A DNA stretch of 64,000 nt from Jiangella mangrovi (GCF_014204975.1 NZ_JACHMM010000001.1:992001-1056000), one strand, 5' to 3'; positions 8,247-16,857 are shown, counted from the stretch's first letter. Notes: generated by a model not told the origin, from the sequence alone. Made by a program: numbers and translations.

Positions 8247-9701
8247 TCAGTACGCGAAGCTCAGCGGCTTGTCGGCGTCGGCCTCATCGGGCTGGTCCGG
8301 CTCCGCGTCGCCGCCGGTGGGCGTCACGTCGGGCAGGCCGGGCCGGGCGTGTCTGAGCAGCAGGTACACCCACAGCCAGGTCAGGCCGGCGTACAACACC
8401 GTGAAGGCGGCGAGCGAGACGAACACCGTCGTGGCGCTGGTGCTGGGACTGATGCCCGACTCGGTCCGCATGAGGCCGAACACCAGCCAGGGTTGCCGGC
8501 CCATCTCGGTGAAGATCCAGCCGAACGCGTTGCCGGCCAGCGGCAGGACGGGCAGGACGGCGGCCGCGCGCAGCGCCCAGGGCGACGCCGGGACCCGTCC
8601 GCGCCGGGTGGCCCAGAGCTGCCAGAGCGCGATCAGCCCGGCCAGCCCGCCCATGGTGATCATCATGCGGAACGTCCAGTACGTCACCGGGATGTTCGGG
8701 CTGTAGTCCCCCGGCCCGTACAGCTCCTCGTACTGCGCCTGCAGGTCGTTGATGCCCTCGACCTGGCCGTCGAACGAGCCGGTGCCGAGGAACGAGAGCA
8801 GCTGCGGGACCTCGATCGAGTACAGCGCCTCGCTGCCGTCCAGCGTGCCGACGGTGAACAGCGAGAACGGCGCCGGCTGCGCGGTCTCGTAGAGCGCTTC
8901 GGCCGACGCCATCTTCATCGGCTGCACCTCGGTCATGACCTTGCCCTGGGTGTCGCCGGTGATCGCGACGCCGATGCCGCCGATGAGGACGGTGACGGCG
9001 CCGATGCGCAGGGCGGTGCGGAAGGCGCCCCGGTCGGACGGTGCGCCGGGGGCGGCGTCGTCAGGGTTGCGCGCGCCGCGCACCAGGTGCCACATCGCCA
9101 CCGCCGCGACCACTCCGCCGCCGACCATGAACGCGGCGAAGATCGTGTGCGGGAACGTGACGAGCAGCACCTTGTTCGTCAGCACGGCCCAGATGTCGGT
9201 GAGCTCGGCGCATCCGGCCGCCTCGTCGATCTCGTAGCCGACGGGGTTCTGCATGAACGAGTTCGCGGCCAGGATGAAGTACGCCGACAGCAGCGTCCCG
9301 AACGCCGTCACCCAGATGGTCGTGAGGTGGATCTTCGGCGGGATGCGGCCCCACCCGAAGATCCAGACGCCGACGAAGACCGACTCGAGGTAGAACGCGA
9401 GCAGCGCCTCCATGGCCAGCGGCGCGCCGAACACGTCGCCGACGAAGCGGCTGAAGTCGCTCCAGTTCATGCCGAACTGGAACTCCTGCACCAGGCCGGT
9501 GACCACGCCGACGGCCAAGTTGATCAGCAGCAGCTTCCCGAAGAACTTGGTCAGCCGCAGCCAGCGCTCGCTCTTCGTGCGCATCCAGACCGACTGCATG
9601 ATCGCGACGAGGAACGCCATCGAGATGGTGAACGGGACGAAGAAGAAGTGCACCACCGTGGTGATGCCGAACTGCCAGCGGGCGAGGTCCAGCACGTCCA
9701 T
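8247..9701 (-). CDS. cydA: Cytochrome bd oxidase subunit I
   Basis: This 484-residue membrane protein contains the conserved N-terminal ARWQFGITTVVHFFFVP with the haem-ligand histidine, LAMEALLAFYLESVFVG (acidic residues near the haems), and GWIFTEMGRQPW, the signature after the Q-loop. It oxidises quinol at the outer face and delivers electrons to the b558, b595 and d haems. The short Q-loop form fits actinobacteria. It is first in the cydAB operon. Its 5' side faces blaI across a 96-bp gap that holds BlaI-type dyads, so it is probably controlled by the BlaI-like repressor. Confidence 0.95.
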   Translation of the reverse strand: MDVLDLARWQFGITTVVHFFFVPFTISMAFLVAIMQSVWMRTKSERWLRLTKFFGKLLLINLAVGVVTGLVQEFQFGMNWSDFSRFVGDVFGAPLAMEALLAFYLESVFVGVWIFGWGRIPPKIHLTTIWVTAFGTLLSAYFILAANSFMQNPVGYEIDEAAGCAELTDIWAVLTNKVLLVTFPHTIFAAFMVGGGVVAAVAMWHLVRGARNPDDAAPGAPSDRGAFRTALRIGAVTVLIGGIGVAITGDTQGKVMTEVQPMKMASAEALYETAQPAPFSLFTVGTLDGSEALYSIEVPQLLSFLGTGSFDGQVEGINDLQAQYEELYGPGDYSPNIPVTYWTFRMMITMGGLAGLIALWQLWATRRGRVPASPWALRAAAVLPVLPLAGNAFGWIFTEMGRQPWLVFGLMRTESGISPSTSATTVFVSLAAFTVLYAGLTWLWVYLLLRHARPGLPDVTPTGGDAEPDQPDEADADKPLSFAY

Positions 9702-9731
9702 GTTCGTTCGTGACCCTTCGGGGCGCCGGGG

Positions 9732-9790
9732 TACTACATTCCGTCGTAGATTCTACGACTTACTGTAGTACTACGAGCGGTCGGTAGACT
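9732..9790 (+). promoter_or_regulatory. BlaI-type operator dyads and leaderless blaI promoter
   Basis: Two nested perfect dyads are seen: TACTACA (9732-9738) with TGTAGTA (9764-9770), and GTCGTAG (9743-9749) with CTACGAC (9753-9759). TACTACA/TGTAGTA matches the known BlaI/MecI operator half-sites. A -10 box TAGACT at 9785-9790 ends 7 nt before the GTG of blaI, so that mRNA is probably leaderless. The dyads would cover the blaI -35 region and lie 31-70 bp upstream of the cydA start, so one repressor could control both directions. Confidence 0.7.
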
Positions 9791-9797
9791 GTGAGAT

Positions 9798-10184
9798 GTG
9801 CCAGGACGCGCCCGACTCGGTGAACTCGAACGCACCGTCATGGACCTGTTGTGGACGTTCGAGACCCCCGCCACCGTGCGGCAGGTGCACGAGGCGCTGG
9901 CCGGGTCGCGCGACGTCGCGTACACGACGGTCATGACGGTGCTCGACCGGCTGGCCCGCAAGGGGTCGGCCGAGCAGATCCGCGACGGCCGCGCCTACCG
10001 CTACCGCCCCGCCGTCTCGCGCGACGAGCTGACGGCCGAGCTCATGCACGAGGCGCTCGACACCGTCGACGGGTCCGACCGCACGGCGGCGCTGCTGCGG
10101 TTCGTCGGGTCCGCGTCCGCCGACGACGCGCGGGCACTGCGCGAGGCGCTCGAAGCGGTCGAGGCGGTCGAGGGTTCCTCGTGA
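9798..10184 (+). CDS. blaI: BlaI/MecI family transcriptional repressor
   Basis: The 128-residue product has the BlaI winged helix: LGELERTVMDLLW at the start, VAYTTVMTVLDRLARKG as recognition helix near residue 45, and RYRPAVSRDEL leading to a dimerisation tail. BlaI repressors are cleaved or released when a membrane M56 protease partner is activated. The next gene is such a protease, overlapping by 4 bp. In Mycobacterium tuberculosis the BlaI homologue controls respiratory genes rather than beta-lactam resistance; the divergent cydAB operon here fits a respiratory regulon (inference). GTG at 9798 is chosen for its position 7 nt after a -10 box. Confidence 0.9.
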   Translation: MPGRARLGELERTVMDLLWTFETPATVRQVHEALAGSRDVAYTTVMTVLDRLARKGSAEQIRDGRAYRYRPAVSRDELTAELMHEALDTVDGSDRTAALLRFVGSASADDARALREALEAVEAVEGSS

Positions 10185-11092
10185 CGGAGACGACGCCCGT
10201 CGTGCTGCTGGTCCTGGCCCTGCTGCTGGCCGGGCCGGCGCCGGCGCTGCTGGCGCGGTCGCGGTGGCCGCTGCGGGCGCCGCGGGCGGCCCTGGTGCTC
10301 TGGCAGGCGGTCGCGCTGGCGGCGGTGCTGTCGGCGCTCGGCGCGGGCGCGTCGGCGGGGACGCTGGTGGTCGGACATCCGGCGCCGTCCTGGTGGCTGC
10401 TGGTGCTGCACGGCGCCTCGTTGCTGCTGACGGTCGTGGTGGCGGCGCGGCTGCTGTGGTCGGCGCACACGCTGGGCATGACGCTGCGGGCGCGGCGACG
10501 GCGGCAGCGGCACGTCGTCGACCTGGTCGGGCGGTCCGACGGGCGGGCACCGGGGGCGGTGGTGGTCGACGTGGCGCCGGCCCTGGCGTACTGCATCCCC
10601 GGCGTCCGGCCCAGGGTCGTGGTGTCCTCACCCACGTTGGAAGCGCTGGACGAGGCCGAGGTCGACGCCGTCCTGGCGCACGAGCGGGCGCACGCCCGGG
10701 CCCGGCACGACCTCGTGCTCGAGGGGTTCGGCGTGCTGCACAACGCGTTCCCACGGCTGGTCCGCAGCTCAGTGGCGCTCGACTCGGCGTCCGGGCTGGT
10801 CGAGATGCTCGCCGACGACGCCGCCCGACGGCGTTCCGGTGCGGTCCCGCTGGCGCGGGCGCTGGCCCGGCTCGCGCACGCCCCGGTCCCGGCCGGCGCG
10901 CTGGGCTCCGGCGCGGTGACCCCGGCCGTGCGGATCCGCAGGCTGGCGCCGTCGTCGATGGAGAGCCGGATCCCGGTGGGGCTGATCGCCGCGGTCGCCT
11001 ACACGGTCGCCGCCGCGCTGGTCGTCGTCCCCACCGTCGCCGTCGCCGCCCCCTGGCTCGCGGCCCTGACGCGCGCCGCTCAGCTCCCCTGA
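10181..11092 (+). CDS. M56 family membrane metalloprotease (BlaR1-like, no sensor domain)
   Basis: GTG at 10181 overlaps the blaI stop (GTGA), giving a 303-residue membrane protein. Hydrophobic segments lie at residues 5-25, 35-55, 65-90 and at the C-terminus. The zinc protease motif HERAH near residue 167 (AHERAHAR) is intact, followed by a conserved downstream acidic region (EMLADDAAR) that supplies the third ligand. It lacks the extracellular penicillin-binding sensor of BlaR1, so the inducing signal is unknown. It presumably relieves BlaI repression. The last 13 bp overlap the convergent rsmI gene. Confidence 0.88.
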   Translation: MTETTPVVLLVLALLLAGPAPALLARSRWPLRAPRAALVLWQAVALAAVLSALGAGASAGTLVVGHPAPSWWLLVLHGASLLLTVVVAARLLWSAHTLGMTLRARRRRQRHVVDLVGRSDGRAPGAVVVDVAPALAYCIPGVRPRVVVSSPTLEALDEAEVDAVLAHERAHARARHDLVLEGFGVLHNAFPRLVRSSVALDSASGLVEMLADDAARRRSGAVPLARALARLAHAPVPAGALGSGAVTPAVRIRRLAPSSMESRIPVGLIAAVAYTVAAALVVVPTVAVAAPWLAALTRAAQLP

Positions 11093-11934
11093 GCAGAGTC
11101 CTTCGCGGCGACGACGGCGTTGTAGACGTCGCGCTTGGACAGGCCCAGCTCGCGGGCGACGTCGGCGATGGCCTCCTTGCGCCGGACGCCGGTGGTCTCG
11201 CGCTCGGCCACCAGCGCGACGGCGTCGGCCACCGTCGCCGCGGCTCTCGGCGGCGCGCCGCCGACCACGATGGTGATCTCACCGAGCGGCCCGTCGGTCT
11301 CGGCCCAGCCGGCCAGCTCGGCCAGGGGACCGCGCTTGACCTCCTCGTGCGTCTTGGTCAGCTCGCGGCAGACCGCCGCTGCGCGGCCGTCACCGAACGC
11401 CGTCGCCATGGAGCGCAGCGTCTCGGCCAGCCGGTGCCGCGACTCGAAGAAGACCATGGTGCGCGGCTCGTCGGCCAGCGCCCCGAACACCCGCGCCCGC
11501 TCCCCCGGCCGGCGCGGCGGGAAGCCCTCGAAGCAGAACCGGTCGACCGGCAGCCCGCTGAGCGCGAGCGCCGTCAGCACCGCCGACGGCCCCGGCACCG
11601 CCGTCACCCGCACGCCCGCGTCGACGGCGGCCGCCACCAGCCGGTAGCCGGGGTCGGACACCGACGGCATGCCGGCGTCGGTCACCAGCACCACGCGCGC
11701 GCCGTCGGTCAGCGCCGTCAGCAGCTCCGGCGTCCGCGCGGACTCGTTGCCCTCGAAGTACGACACCAGCCGCCCGGACACCGTCACACCCAGCGACGAC
11801 GTCAGCCGGAGCAGCCGCCGGGTGTCCTCGGCAGCCACCACGTCGGCCGTCGCCAGCTCGGCCGCGAGCCGCGGCGGCGCGTCGCCGACGTCGCCGATCG
11901 GGGTGCCGGCGAGCACCAGCACGCCGTCGGTCAT
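11080..11934 (-). CDS. rsmI: 16S rRNA (cytidine1402-2'-O)-methyltransferase
   Basis: This is a tetrapyrrole-methylase-fold enzyme of about 284 residues. LVLAGTPIGDVGD at the start, VVAAEDTRRLLRL near residue 35, TDAGMPSVSDPGYRLV near residue 85 and PGPSAVLTALALSGLP near residue 115 are the RsmI signatures. It uses SAM to methylate C1402 in the ribosomal decoding centre. The C-terminal KEAIADVARELGLSKRDVYNAV is the usual RsmI tail helix-turn-helix. ATG at 11934 places the conserved strand at residue 5; GTG at 11946 is possible. The neighbouring divergent pmt gene repeats the rsmI-pmt pairing known in mycobacteria. Confidence 0.93.
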   Translation of the reverse strand: MTDGVLVLAGTPIGDVGDAPPRLAAELATADVVAAEDTRRLLRLTSSLGVTVSGRLVSYFEGNESARTPELLTALTDGARVVLVTDAGMPSVSDPGYRLVAAAVDAGVRVTAVPGPSAVLTALALSGLPVDRFCFEGFPPRRPGERARVFGALADEPRTMVFFESRHRLAETLRSMATAFGDGRAAAVCRELTKTHEEVKRGPLAELAGWAETDGPLGEITIVVGGAPPRAAATVADAVALVAERETTGVRRKEAIADVARELGLSKRDVYNAVVAAKDSAQGS

Positions 11935-11994
11935 CGAGTTCGCCACCCGCCCATCCTCGCGCAGCGATGCACCGGACTTCACAGGACGCACTCG

Positions 11995-12000
11995 TAGGAT
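11995..12000 (+). promoter_or_regulatory. -10 box of leaderless pmt
   Basis: TAGGAT ends 6 nt before the GTG at 12007, and no Shine-Dalgarno sequence is present. This spacing predicts transcription starting at the start codon. Confidence 0.6.
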
Positions 12001-12006
12001 GACCCG

Positions 12007-13626
12007 GTGACCCAGACGGTTGACGCCCCCGAGGCATCCGTGACGGCGAGGTCCGCGGCCGCGATCCGCGCCCGCCTCGTCCGGCCGATGCCCACCGACC
12101 GCGTCTGGGGCTGGATCGGCCCGCTGCTGGTCGGAGTGGTCGCGGCGGTGCTGCGGCTGGTCGACCTCGGCCGCCCCAACAAGATCATCTTCGACGAGAC
12201 GTACTACGCCAAGGACGCCTACTCGCAGCTGCTGTTCGGCTACTCGCGCAAGTTCACCGAAGACGCGAACGAACGCATTCTCAACGGCGACCTCGACGTC
12301 TTCCTCAACGAGCCGTCGTTCGTCGTGCACCCGCCGGTCGGCAAGTTCCTCATCGGCCAGGGCATCCGGGTGTTCGGCATGGACCCGTTCGGCTGGCGCA
12401 TCGCGGTGGCCCTGTGCGGCATCCTGACGGTGGTCCTGGTCGCGCGCATCGGCCGGCGGATGTTCCGGTCGACGCTGCTGGGCTGCGTCGCCGGCCTGCT
12501 GCTCGCCGTCGACGGCCTGTCCATCGTCATGAGCCGGACGGCGGTGCTCGACGGCATCCTGACGATGTTCATCGTGGCGGCGTTCGGCTGCCTGCTCGTC
12601 GACCGCGACTCGATGCGGGCCAAGTACGCCGACTGGGCCGAGGCGCGCCTCGCCCGCGGCCTGACCGAGCCCGGCGACGGTCCGCTGTTCTGGTGGCGGC
12701 CGTGGCGGCTGGCGGCGGGCCTCATGCTCGGCCTGGCCTGCGGCACCAAGTGGAGCGGGCTGTACGCCCTCGCCGTCTTCGGGCTCATGACGGTGCTGTG
12801 GGAGGTCGGCGCCCGGCGCGCGGCCGAGCTGCAGAGCCCGGTGCTGAACTCGATGCTGCGCGACGGCCCGGTGGCCTTCCTGACCATGGTCGGCACGGCC
12901 GTCGTCGTGTACGTCGGGTCATGGTGGGGCTGGATCTTCTCCGAGAACGGCTACGGCCGGCAGTGGGCGACGGAGCACGCGCCGTCCGCGTTCGGCTCAC
13001 TGTTCCCGAGCTGGGCCCGCAGCCTCTGGCACTACCACGACGACATGCTGCGGTTCCATCGCGACCTCGACACCCCGCACGACTACATGTCCAAGCCGTG
13101 GGAGTGGCTCTACCTCGGCCGGCCGGTCTCGTTCGACTACGAGGGCTATGACCTCGGGCAGGGCGGCTGCCAGGTCGAACGCTGCAGCCAGGCGGTGCTC
13201 GCGCTGGGCACGCCGCCGTTGTGGTGGGGGGCCCTCGCGGCGATCCTGGTGTGCCTGTGGTGGTGGTTCTTCCGCCGCGACTGGCGGGCCGGTGCCGTCC
13301 TGGCCGGCTTCACCGCCACCTGGGTGCCGTGGATGTTCTTCACGACCAGCTGGCTGCCGTGGTTCTCCGGCACCGACCGGACGATCTTCTACTTCTACGC
13401 CGTCGCCCTCGCGCCGTTCCTGGTGCTGGCCGTGACGTTCGTGCTGGGCCTGATCATCGGGCCACCCGACGCCTCACCACGGCGGCGGGCGATCGGTGTC
13501 GCCGTCGCCGGCGGATACGTGCTCATCGTCATCGCGGTGGCCGCCTGGTTCTACCCCATCCATGTCGACCAGCTGATCCCGTACGACGACTGGCGGGCCC
13601 GCATGTGGTTCGACAGCTGGATCTGA
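12007..13626 (+). CDS. pmt: Protein O-mannosyltransferase (GT39, PMT family)
   Basis: The 539-residue polytopic membrane protein has the PMT catalytic loop KIIFDETYYAKDAYS near residue 60 with the Asp-Glu pair, then HPPVGKFLIG near residue 105, about ten transmembrane helices, and the C-terminal PMT region (DWRARMWFDSWI). It transfers mannose from polyprenyl-phosphate mannose to Ser/Thr of proteins as they are exported by Sec, on the outer face of the membrane. It is divergent from rsmI, as in mycobacteria (Rv1002c/Rv1003). Possible substrates in this window are the secreted amidase and the beta-helix protein (speculation). Confidence 0.93.
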   Translation: MTQTVDAPEASVTARSAAAIRARLVRPMPTDRVWGWIGPLLVGVVAAVLRLVDLGRPNKIIFDETYYAKDAYSQLLFGYSRKFTEDANERILNGDLDVFLNEPSFVVHPPVGKFLIGQGIRVFGMDPFGWRIAVALCGILTVVLVARIGRRMFRSTLLGCVAGLLLAVDGLSIVMSRTAVLDGILTMFIVAAFGCLLVDRDSMRAKYADWAEARLARGLTEPGDGPLFWWRPWRLAAGLMLGLACGTKWSGLYALAVFGLMTVLWEVGARRAAELQSPVLNSMLRDGPVAFLTMVGTAVVVYVGSWWGWIFSENGYGRQWATEHAPSAFGSLFPSWARSLWHYHDDMLRFHRDLDTPHDYMSKPWEWLYLGRPVSFDYEGYDLGQGGCQVERCSQAVLALGTPPLWWGALAAILVCLWWWFFRRDWRAGAVLAGFTATWVPWMFFTTSWLPWFSGTDRTIFYFYAVALAPFLVLAVTFVLGLIIGPPDASPRRRAIGVAVAGGYVLIVIAVAAWFYPIHVDQLIPYDDWRARMWFDSWI

Positions 13627-13635
13627 GCGCTCCTG

Positions 13636-14223
13636 TCAGGTGAGCTCCGCGATCCCCTCGATCAGCAGCCAGATGCCGAACAGCACGAACAGCGCGGCGG
13701 CGCCGTACTGGATGAGCCGCTCCGGCAGCCGCTGACCGAGGTACCGGCCGACGACGATGGCCAGCGCGTCCGCGGCGACCATGCCGACCGTCGAGCCGAG
13801 CCAGACGCCGAGCCAGTCGTGGTCGGCGGCCAGCGTGATGGTGGCGAGCATGGTCTTGTCGCCGAGCTCGGCCAGGAAGAACGCGGTGCCGACGGCGATG
13901 ACGGCGGCCCGGGTGGCTCGCTCGGCCTTGCTCTTCTCGTCGTCGGTCAGGGTGTCGCCGCGCCAGGTCCACGCGGCGAAGCCGAAGAACGCGACGGCCG
14001 CGACGATGTTGATCCAGCCGGTGGGGAGCGCCTCGCCCAGTCCGAACCCGATCGCGACCGACGCCAGGTGCACGACGGTGGTCGCGATGGTGATGCCGAG
14101 GATGACGTGCCACGCCTTGTAGCGCGTGGCGAACGTCAACGCCATCAGCTGGGACTTGTCGCCGAGCTCGGCCACGAAGATCACGCCGAAGCTCACGAGG
14201 AACGCGGCCCACAGGTCGGCCAT
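13636..14223 (-). CDS. GDT1/TMEM165 family (UPF0016) manganese transporter
   Basis: The 195-residue product has six hydrophobic helices in two repeats, each with the family signature E-x-G-D-[KR]-[ST]: FVAELGDKSQ near residue 18 and FLAELGDKTM near residue 120. These acidic motifs bind divalent cations. Family members move Mn2+ or Ca2+; bacterial ones (MneA) export manganese. ATG at 14223 is chosen because MADLWAAFLVSFGVIFVAELGDKS is the typical beginning. The leader carries a yybP-ykoY riboswitch, which strongly supports a manganese role. It ends 9 bp from the convergent pmt. Confidence 0.93.
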   Translation of the reverse strand: MADLWAAFLVSFGVIFVAELGDKSQLMALTFATRYKAWHVILGITIATTVVHLASVAIGFGLGEALPTGWINIVAAVAFFGFAAWTWRGDTLTDDEKSKAERATRAAVIAVGTAFFLAELGDKTMLATITLAADHDWLGVWLGSTVGMVAADALAIVVGRYLGQRLPERLIQYGAAALFVLFGIWLLIEGIAELT

Positions 14224-14230
14224 CGGATCC

Positions 14231-14392
14231 CTTCCGGTCACGGCCGGGACCGGAAGACGCGAGACTCCGACCCCGGCATTGCTGCCAGTGGTCGAAGGTC
14301 TCGCCCGCCTCTCGAAAGAGGCCGCGCGGCCGGACGCCGGAGCGTCAGTGTGTCGACCGCGACATTGGGGGCTACTCCCCTTCGCTGTGTGC
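14231..14392 (-). promoter_or_regulatory. yybP-ykoY manganese riboswitch with start-proximal hairpin
   Basis: Read on the minus strand, the leader contains GGGGAGTAGCCCCC at 14380-14367, the conserved opening of the yybP-ykoY aptamer, followed by a GC-rich multi-helix region to about 14257. A 9-bp hairpin (CTTCCGGTC at 14231-14239 with GACCGGAAG at 14248-14256) ends 7 nt before the ATG. Its 3' arm contains part of the GGAAGGGA ribosome binding site. This suggests that Mn2+ binding frees the ribosome binding site. The aptamer family is established Mn2+ sensing; the translational mechanism is inferred. Confidence 0.85.
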
Positions 14393-14463
14393 AGCTTACC
14401 GGGATCGCGGATCAGGAATCCAGCCGACGTGCGCAGGCTCACACCCCGGCGTTCACCTTCTGG

Positions 14464-15705
14464 TCATGGTGTCGTCGATGGTGTCGTCGGGTCGGCACGG
14501 GTGGCGTGGAGGACGACCAGCGCCGACACCGCCATGACGGCCGCGCCCACGAGCGCCGGCACGTTGACCTCGGTGGCCTCGGCCAGCGCGCCGAACACCA
14601 GGGCTCCGGCGGGCGCGCCGACGGTGCCGAGCGTGCGCTGGGCGGAGCTGACCCGCCCGAGCAGCTCGTCGGGTGTGCGCTGCTGGGTGAGCGTCACGAG
14701 ATGCACGTTGATCACCATGCCGGCCACCCCGAACACGGCCAGCGCGGCCGCCGTCGCCGCCGGGTGCGCGACGCCACCGATGACGACCAGGCAGCCGGCC
14801 TGCGCGGCGAGCGCCAGCACCATGGCCCGCGCTCCGCCGCCGACCCATCGGCCGATGCGCGTCGCGACCAGTCCACCCACCACCCCGCCGGCGCCGTACG
14901 CGGCGAGGACCAGCCCGAACACGACGTCGGAGGCGCCGGCCCAGCGCGTGATGATGAGCACCAGCACCGCCTGCAGCCCGCCGATGACCAGGTTGCCGAG
15001 CAGGTTCGCCAGGCAGCCGCCGCGCAGGAGCCGGTCGCGCCAGAGCCGGCGGACGCCCTCGGCGATGTCGGCGCGCAGCGTGCTGCCCTGCGCCGTCGTC
15101 ACCTTGGGTGCCGCCTGCCGTGGCAGCGAGGCGATCAGCGCGGCCGCGACCAGGTACGTCGCGGCGTCGACGGCGAACGGCAGCGCCACGCCCGCACCGA
15201 CCAGGAGCCCGGCCGCCGGCGCGCCGAGGAACGTTCCTGCCAGCGCCTGCCCGGTCATGAGCCGCGCGTTGGCCGAGGGCAGGGCGTCGCGCGGCACGAT
15301 CCCCGGGAGGATGGCCGTGGCCGCGTTGTCGAACAGGGTCTGCAGCGTGGTGAGCGCGAACGCGAGGATCGCCAGCACCGCGATGTGCGCGTGGCCGAGC
15401 GCCAGGGCGACCGCGAACGCCGCCACCAGCGCTCCCCGCGCAACGTCGACCATCCACATGGCCCGGCGGCGGTCGACGCGGTCGGCCAGCGCGCCGCCGA
15501 GCAGCCCGAAGACCAGCCACGGCAGGTACCCGGCCGTCGACACCAGCGACAGCACGAACGGCGACGTCGTCAGGCCCACGGCGACCAGCGGCAGAGCGAC
15601 ATTGCGCACGGCGTCGCCGAACCGCGACAGCACCGCCGCCGTCCACAATCGCCCGTACCCGCCTCGCCAGCGCACCGCCGCGCCCGCCTCCGCCACCGTC
15701 GTCAT
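14464..15705 (-). CDS. MFS transporter (EntS-like 12-helix exporter)
   Basis: The 413-residue protein has 12 predicted membrane helices. The loop-2 MFS motif appears as GGALADRVDRRRAM near residue 75, after LSRFGDAVRNVALPLVAVGL at the first helix, typical of the EntS/MFS-3 exporter group. These proteins export siderophores or drugs by proton antiport. No biosynthetic genes flank it, so the substrate cannot be named. Its start lies 17 bp from the ATG-side of an intergenic stretch with no second gene. Confidence 0.85.
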   Translation of the reverse strand: MTTVAEAGAAVRWRGGYGRLWTAAVLSRFGDAVRNVALPLVAVGLTTSPFVLSLVSTAGYLPWLVFGLLGGALADRVDRRRAMWMVDVARGALVAAFAVALALGHAHIAVLAILAFALTTLQTLFDNAATAILPGIVPRDALPSANARLMTGQALAGTFLGAPAAGLLVGAGVALPFAVDAATYLVAAALIASLPRQAAPKVTTAQGSTLRADIAEGVRRLWRDRLLRGGCLANLLGNLVIGGLQAVLVLIITRWAGASDVVFGLVLAAYGAGGVVGGLVATRIGRWVGGGARAMVLALAAQAGCLVVIGGVAHPAATAAALAVFGVAGMVINVHLVTLTQQRTPDELLGRVSSAQRTLGTVGAPAGALVFGALAEATEVNVPALVGAAVMAVSALVVLHATRADPTTPSTTP

Positions 15706-15756
15706 GCCGCGGAACGTTAAGGCGAGGGTCCGACAACGTCGGCCGCGTGGTCGTCA

Positions 15757-15796
15757 GGAGGGACTTTCACCCGCTATAGCGAGGAGAACTCCCTCC
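15757..15796 (-). terminator. Hairpin downstream of SRPBCC gene
   Basis: GGAGGGACTT (15757-15766) pairs with AACTCCCTCC (15787-15796) with one mismatch, across a 20-nt loop. It lies just downstream of the SRPBCC stop codon on the minus strand. There is no strong T-run, so terminator function is tentative. Confidence 0.4.
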
Positions 15797-15808
15797 CGAC
15801 GCAAGGAG

Positions 15809-16471
15809 TCAGCCCTCCGCGGGGGCCTCGGTGCCGGTGTAGAAGGCGGTCGTCCGGTCGGCGGCGGCCTGGGCGCCTTCGGCACTGGCGAAGCCGGACT
15901 CCACGTTCGCATCGCGCCACTTCTCGCTGGCCGACGAGATGAAGTCCTTGCCCTCGTCGGACACGGTCCAGGCCTCGACCGCCTTGGGGTCGACCTGCTC
16001 GCCGCCCGAGGTGAGGTGCAGCGTCAGCCCGATCAGCGCGAGGTCCCAGCCGAGGCCGACGGCGCCGGGGCCGTAGAGGTCCCAGAACGCGAGGCCGTCG
16101 TCGGTGACCAGGGCGATGTGCTCGAGCTCGAGCCGGGTCCGCTCGTCACCGTCGGGGGCGAGCCGGACCTCGATCCAGCTGGTCTGACCGTTGAACTCCC
16201 ACGTGGCCGCGAAGCTCTTGGGCGGGTCGCAGCGCTCGACGGTGCCGCCGGCGTTGCCCTCGACCTGGTACCGGCCGCCGAGCTTCAACTCGCCGCTGAC
16301 CGGCGAGAACCAGCGCGGGATCCGCTCCTGGTTGGTCACGGCGTCCCACACGTCGTCGACGGCGGCGGAGTAGGTCTGGATGAGCACGACGGTGCGTGCC
16401 TCGCCGGGCTCGATGGTGCGCGAGCCGACCTGGCGGCGCACGGAGTTGATCTGCTGGGCGACGTCGATCAT
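15809..16471 (-). CDS. SRPBCC/AHSA1-domain protein
   Basis: The 220-residue product has an AHSA1-like START fold: residues 25-160 include the AAVDDVWDAVTNQERIPRWFSPVSGELKLGG strand-helix pattern and WIEVRLAPDGDERTRLELEH. These domains bind hydrophobic ligands. It overlaps the upstream arsR gene by ATGA, the frequent arsR-SRPBCC pair in actinobacteria. AGGAGA precedes the ATG. A C-terminal extension (about 60 residues) is particular to this subgroup. The ligand is unknown. Confidence 0.85.
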   Translation of the reverse strand: MIDVAQQINSVRRQVGSRTIEPGEARTVVLIQTYSAAVDDVWDAVTNQERIPRWFSPVSGELKLGGRYQVEGNAGGTVERCDPPKSFAATWEFNGQTSWIEVRLAPDGDERTRLELEHIALVTDDGLAFWDLYGPGAVGLGWDLALIGLTLHLTSGGEQVDPKAVEAWTVSDEGKDFISSASEKWRDANVESGFASAEGAQAAADRTTAFYTGTEAPAEG

Positions 16472-16851
16472 GGGGTGTTCTCCTGATCCGCGGGGTGCGA
16501 TGGGTCCTGGCCGGCCTGCTGCTGCAGCCGGCGTTCGCGCTTGCCCCTGGCCAGCTCGGTGGCCAGTGCGTCCAGCGGCGGCGTCCAGAACCTCCGGAAC
16601 CGGTCCAGCCACGCGTCGACGTCACGCAGCGGTTCGGAGCTGACGGCGTACAGCCGGCGCGCGCCGTCGGGCCGCACCGTCGCGAACCCGGACTCGCGCA
16701 GCACCTTGAGGTGCTGCGAGACGGCCGGCTGGGAGATGCCGAACTCCTGCTGGATGACCGACGTGACGGCGCCGGAGGTCAGCTCGCCGTCGGCGAGCAG
16801 CTCCAGGATCCGCCGGCGAACCGGGTCGCCGAGCACGTCGAAGGCATGCAC
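16468..16851 (-). CDS. ArsR-family transcriptional repressor
   Basis: The 127-residue winged-helix protein matches ArsR/SmtB: FDVLGDPVRRRILELLADGE at the N-terminus and EFGISQPAVSQHLKVLRESGFATVRPDGARRLYAVS as HTH and wing. No CxC metal site is present in the recognition helix, so it is not a classical metal sensor. It probably represses its own operon through the ACTTATATAAGT dyad over its -35 region. GTG at 16851 lies 6 nt after the -10 box, implying a leaderless mRNA. Confidence 0.9.
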   Translation of the reverse strand: MHAFDVLGDPVRRRILELLADGELTSGAVTSVIQQEFGISQPAVSQHLKVLRESGFATVRPDGARRLYAVSSEPLRDVDAWLDRFRRFWTPPLDALATELARGKRERRLQQQAGQDPSHPADQENTP

Positions 16852-16857
16852 ATCCGC

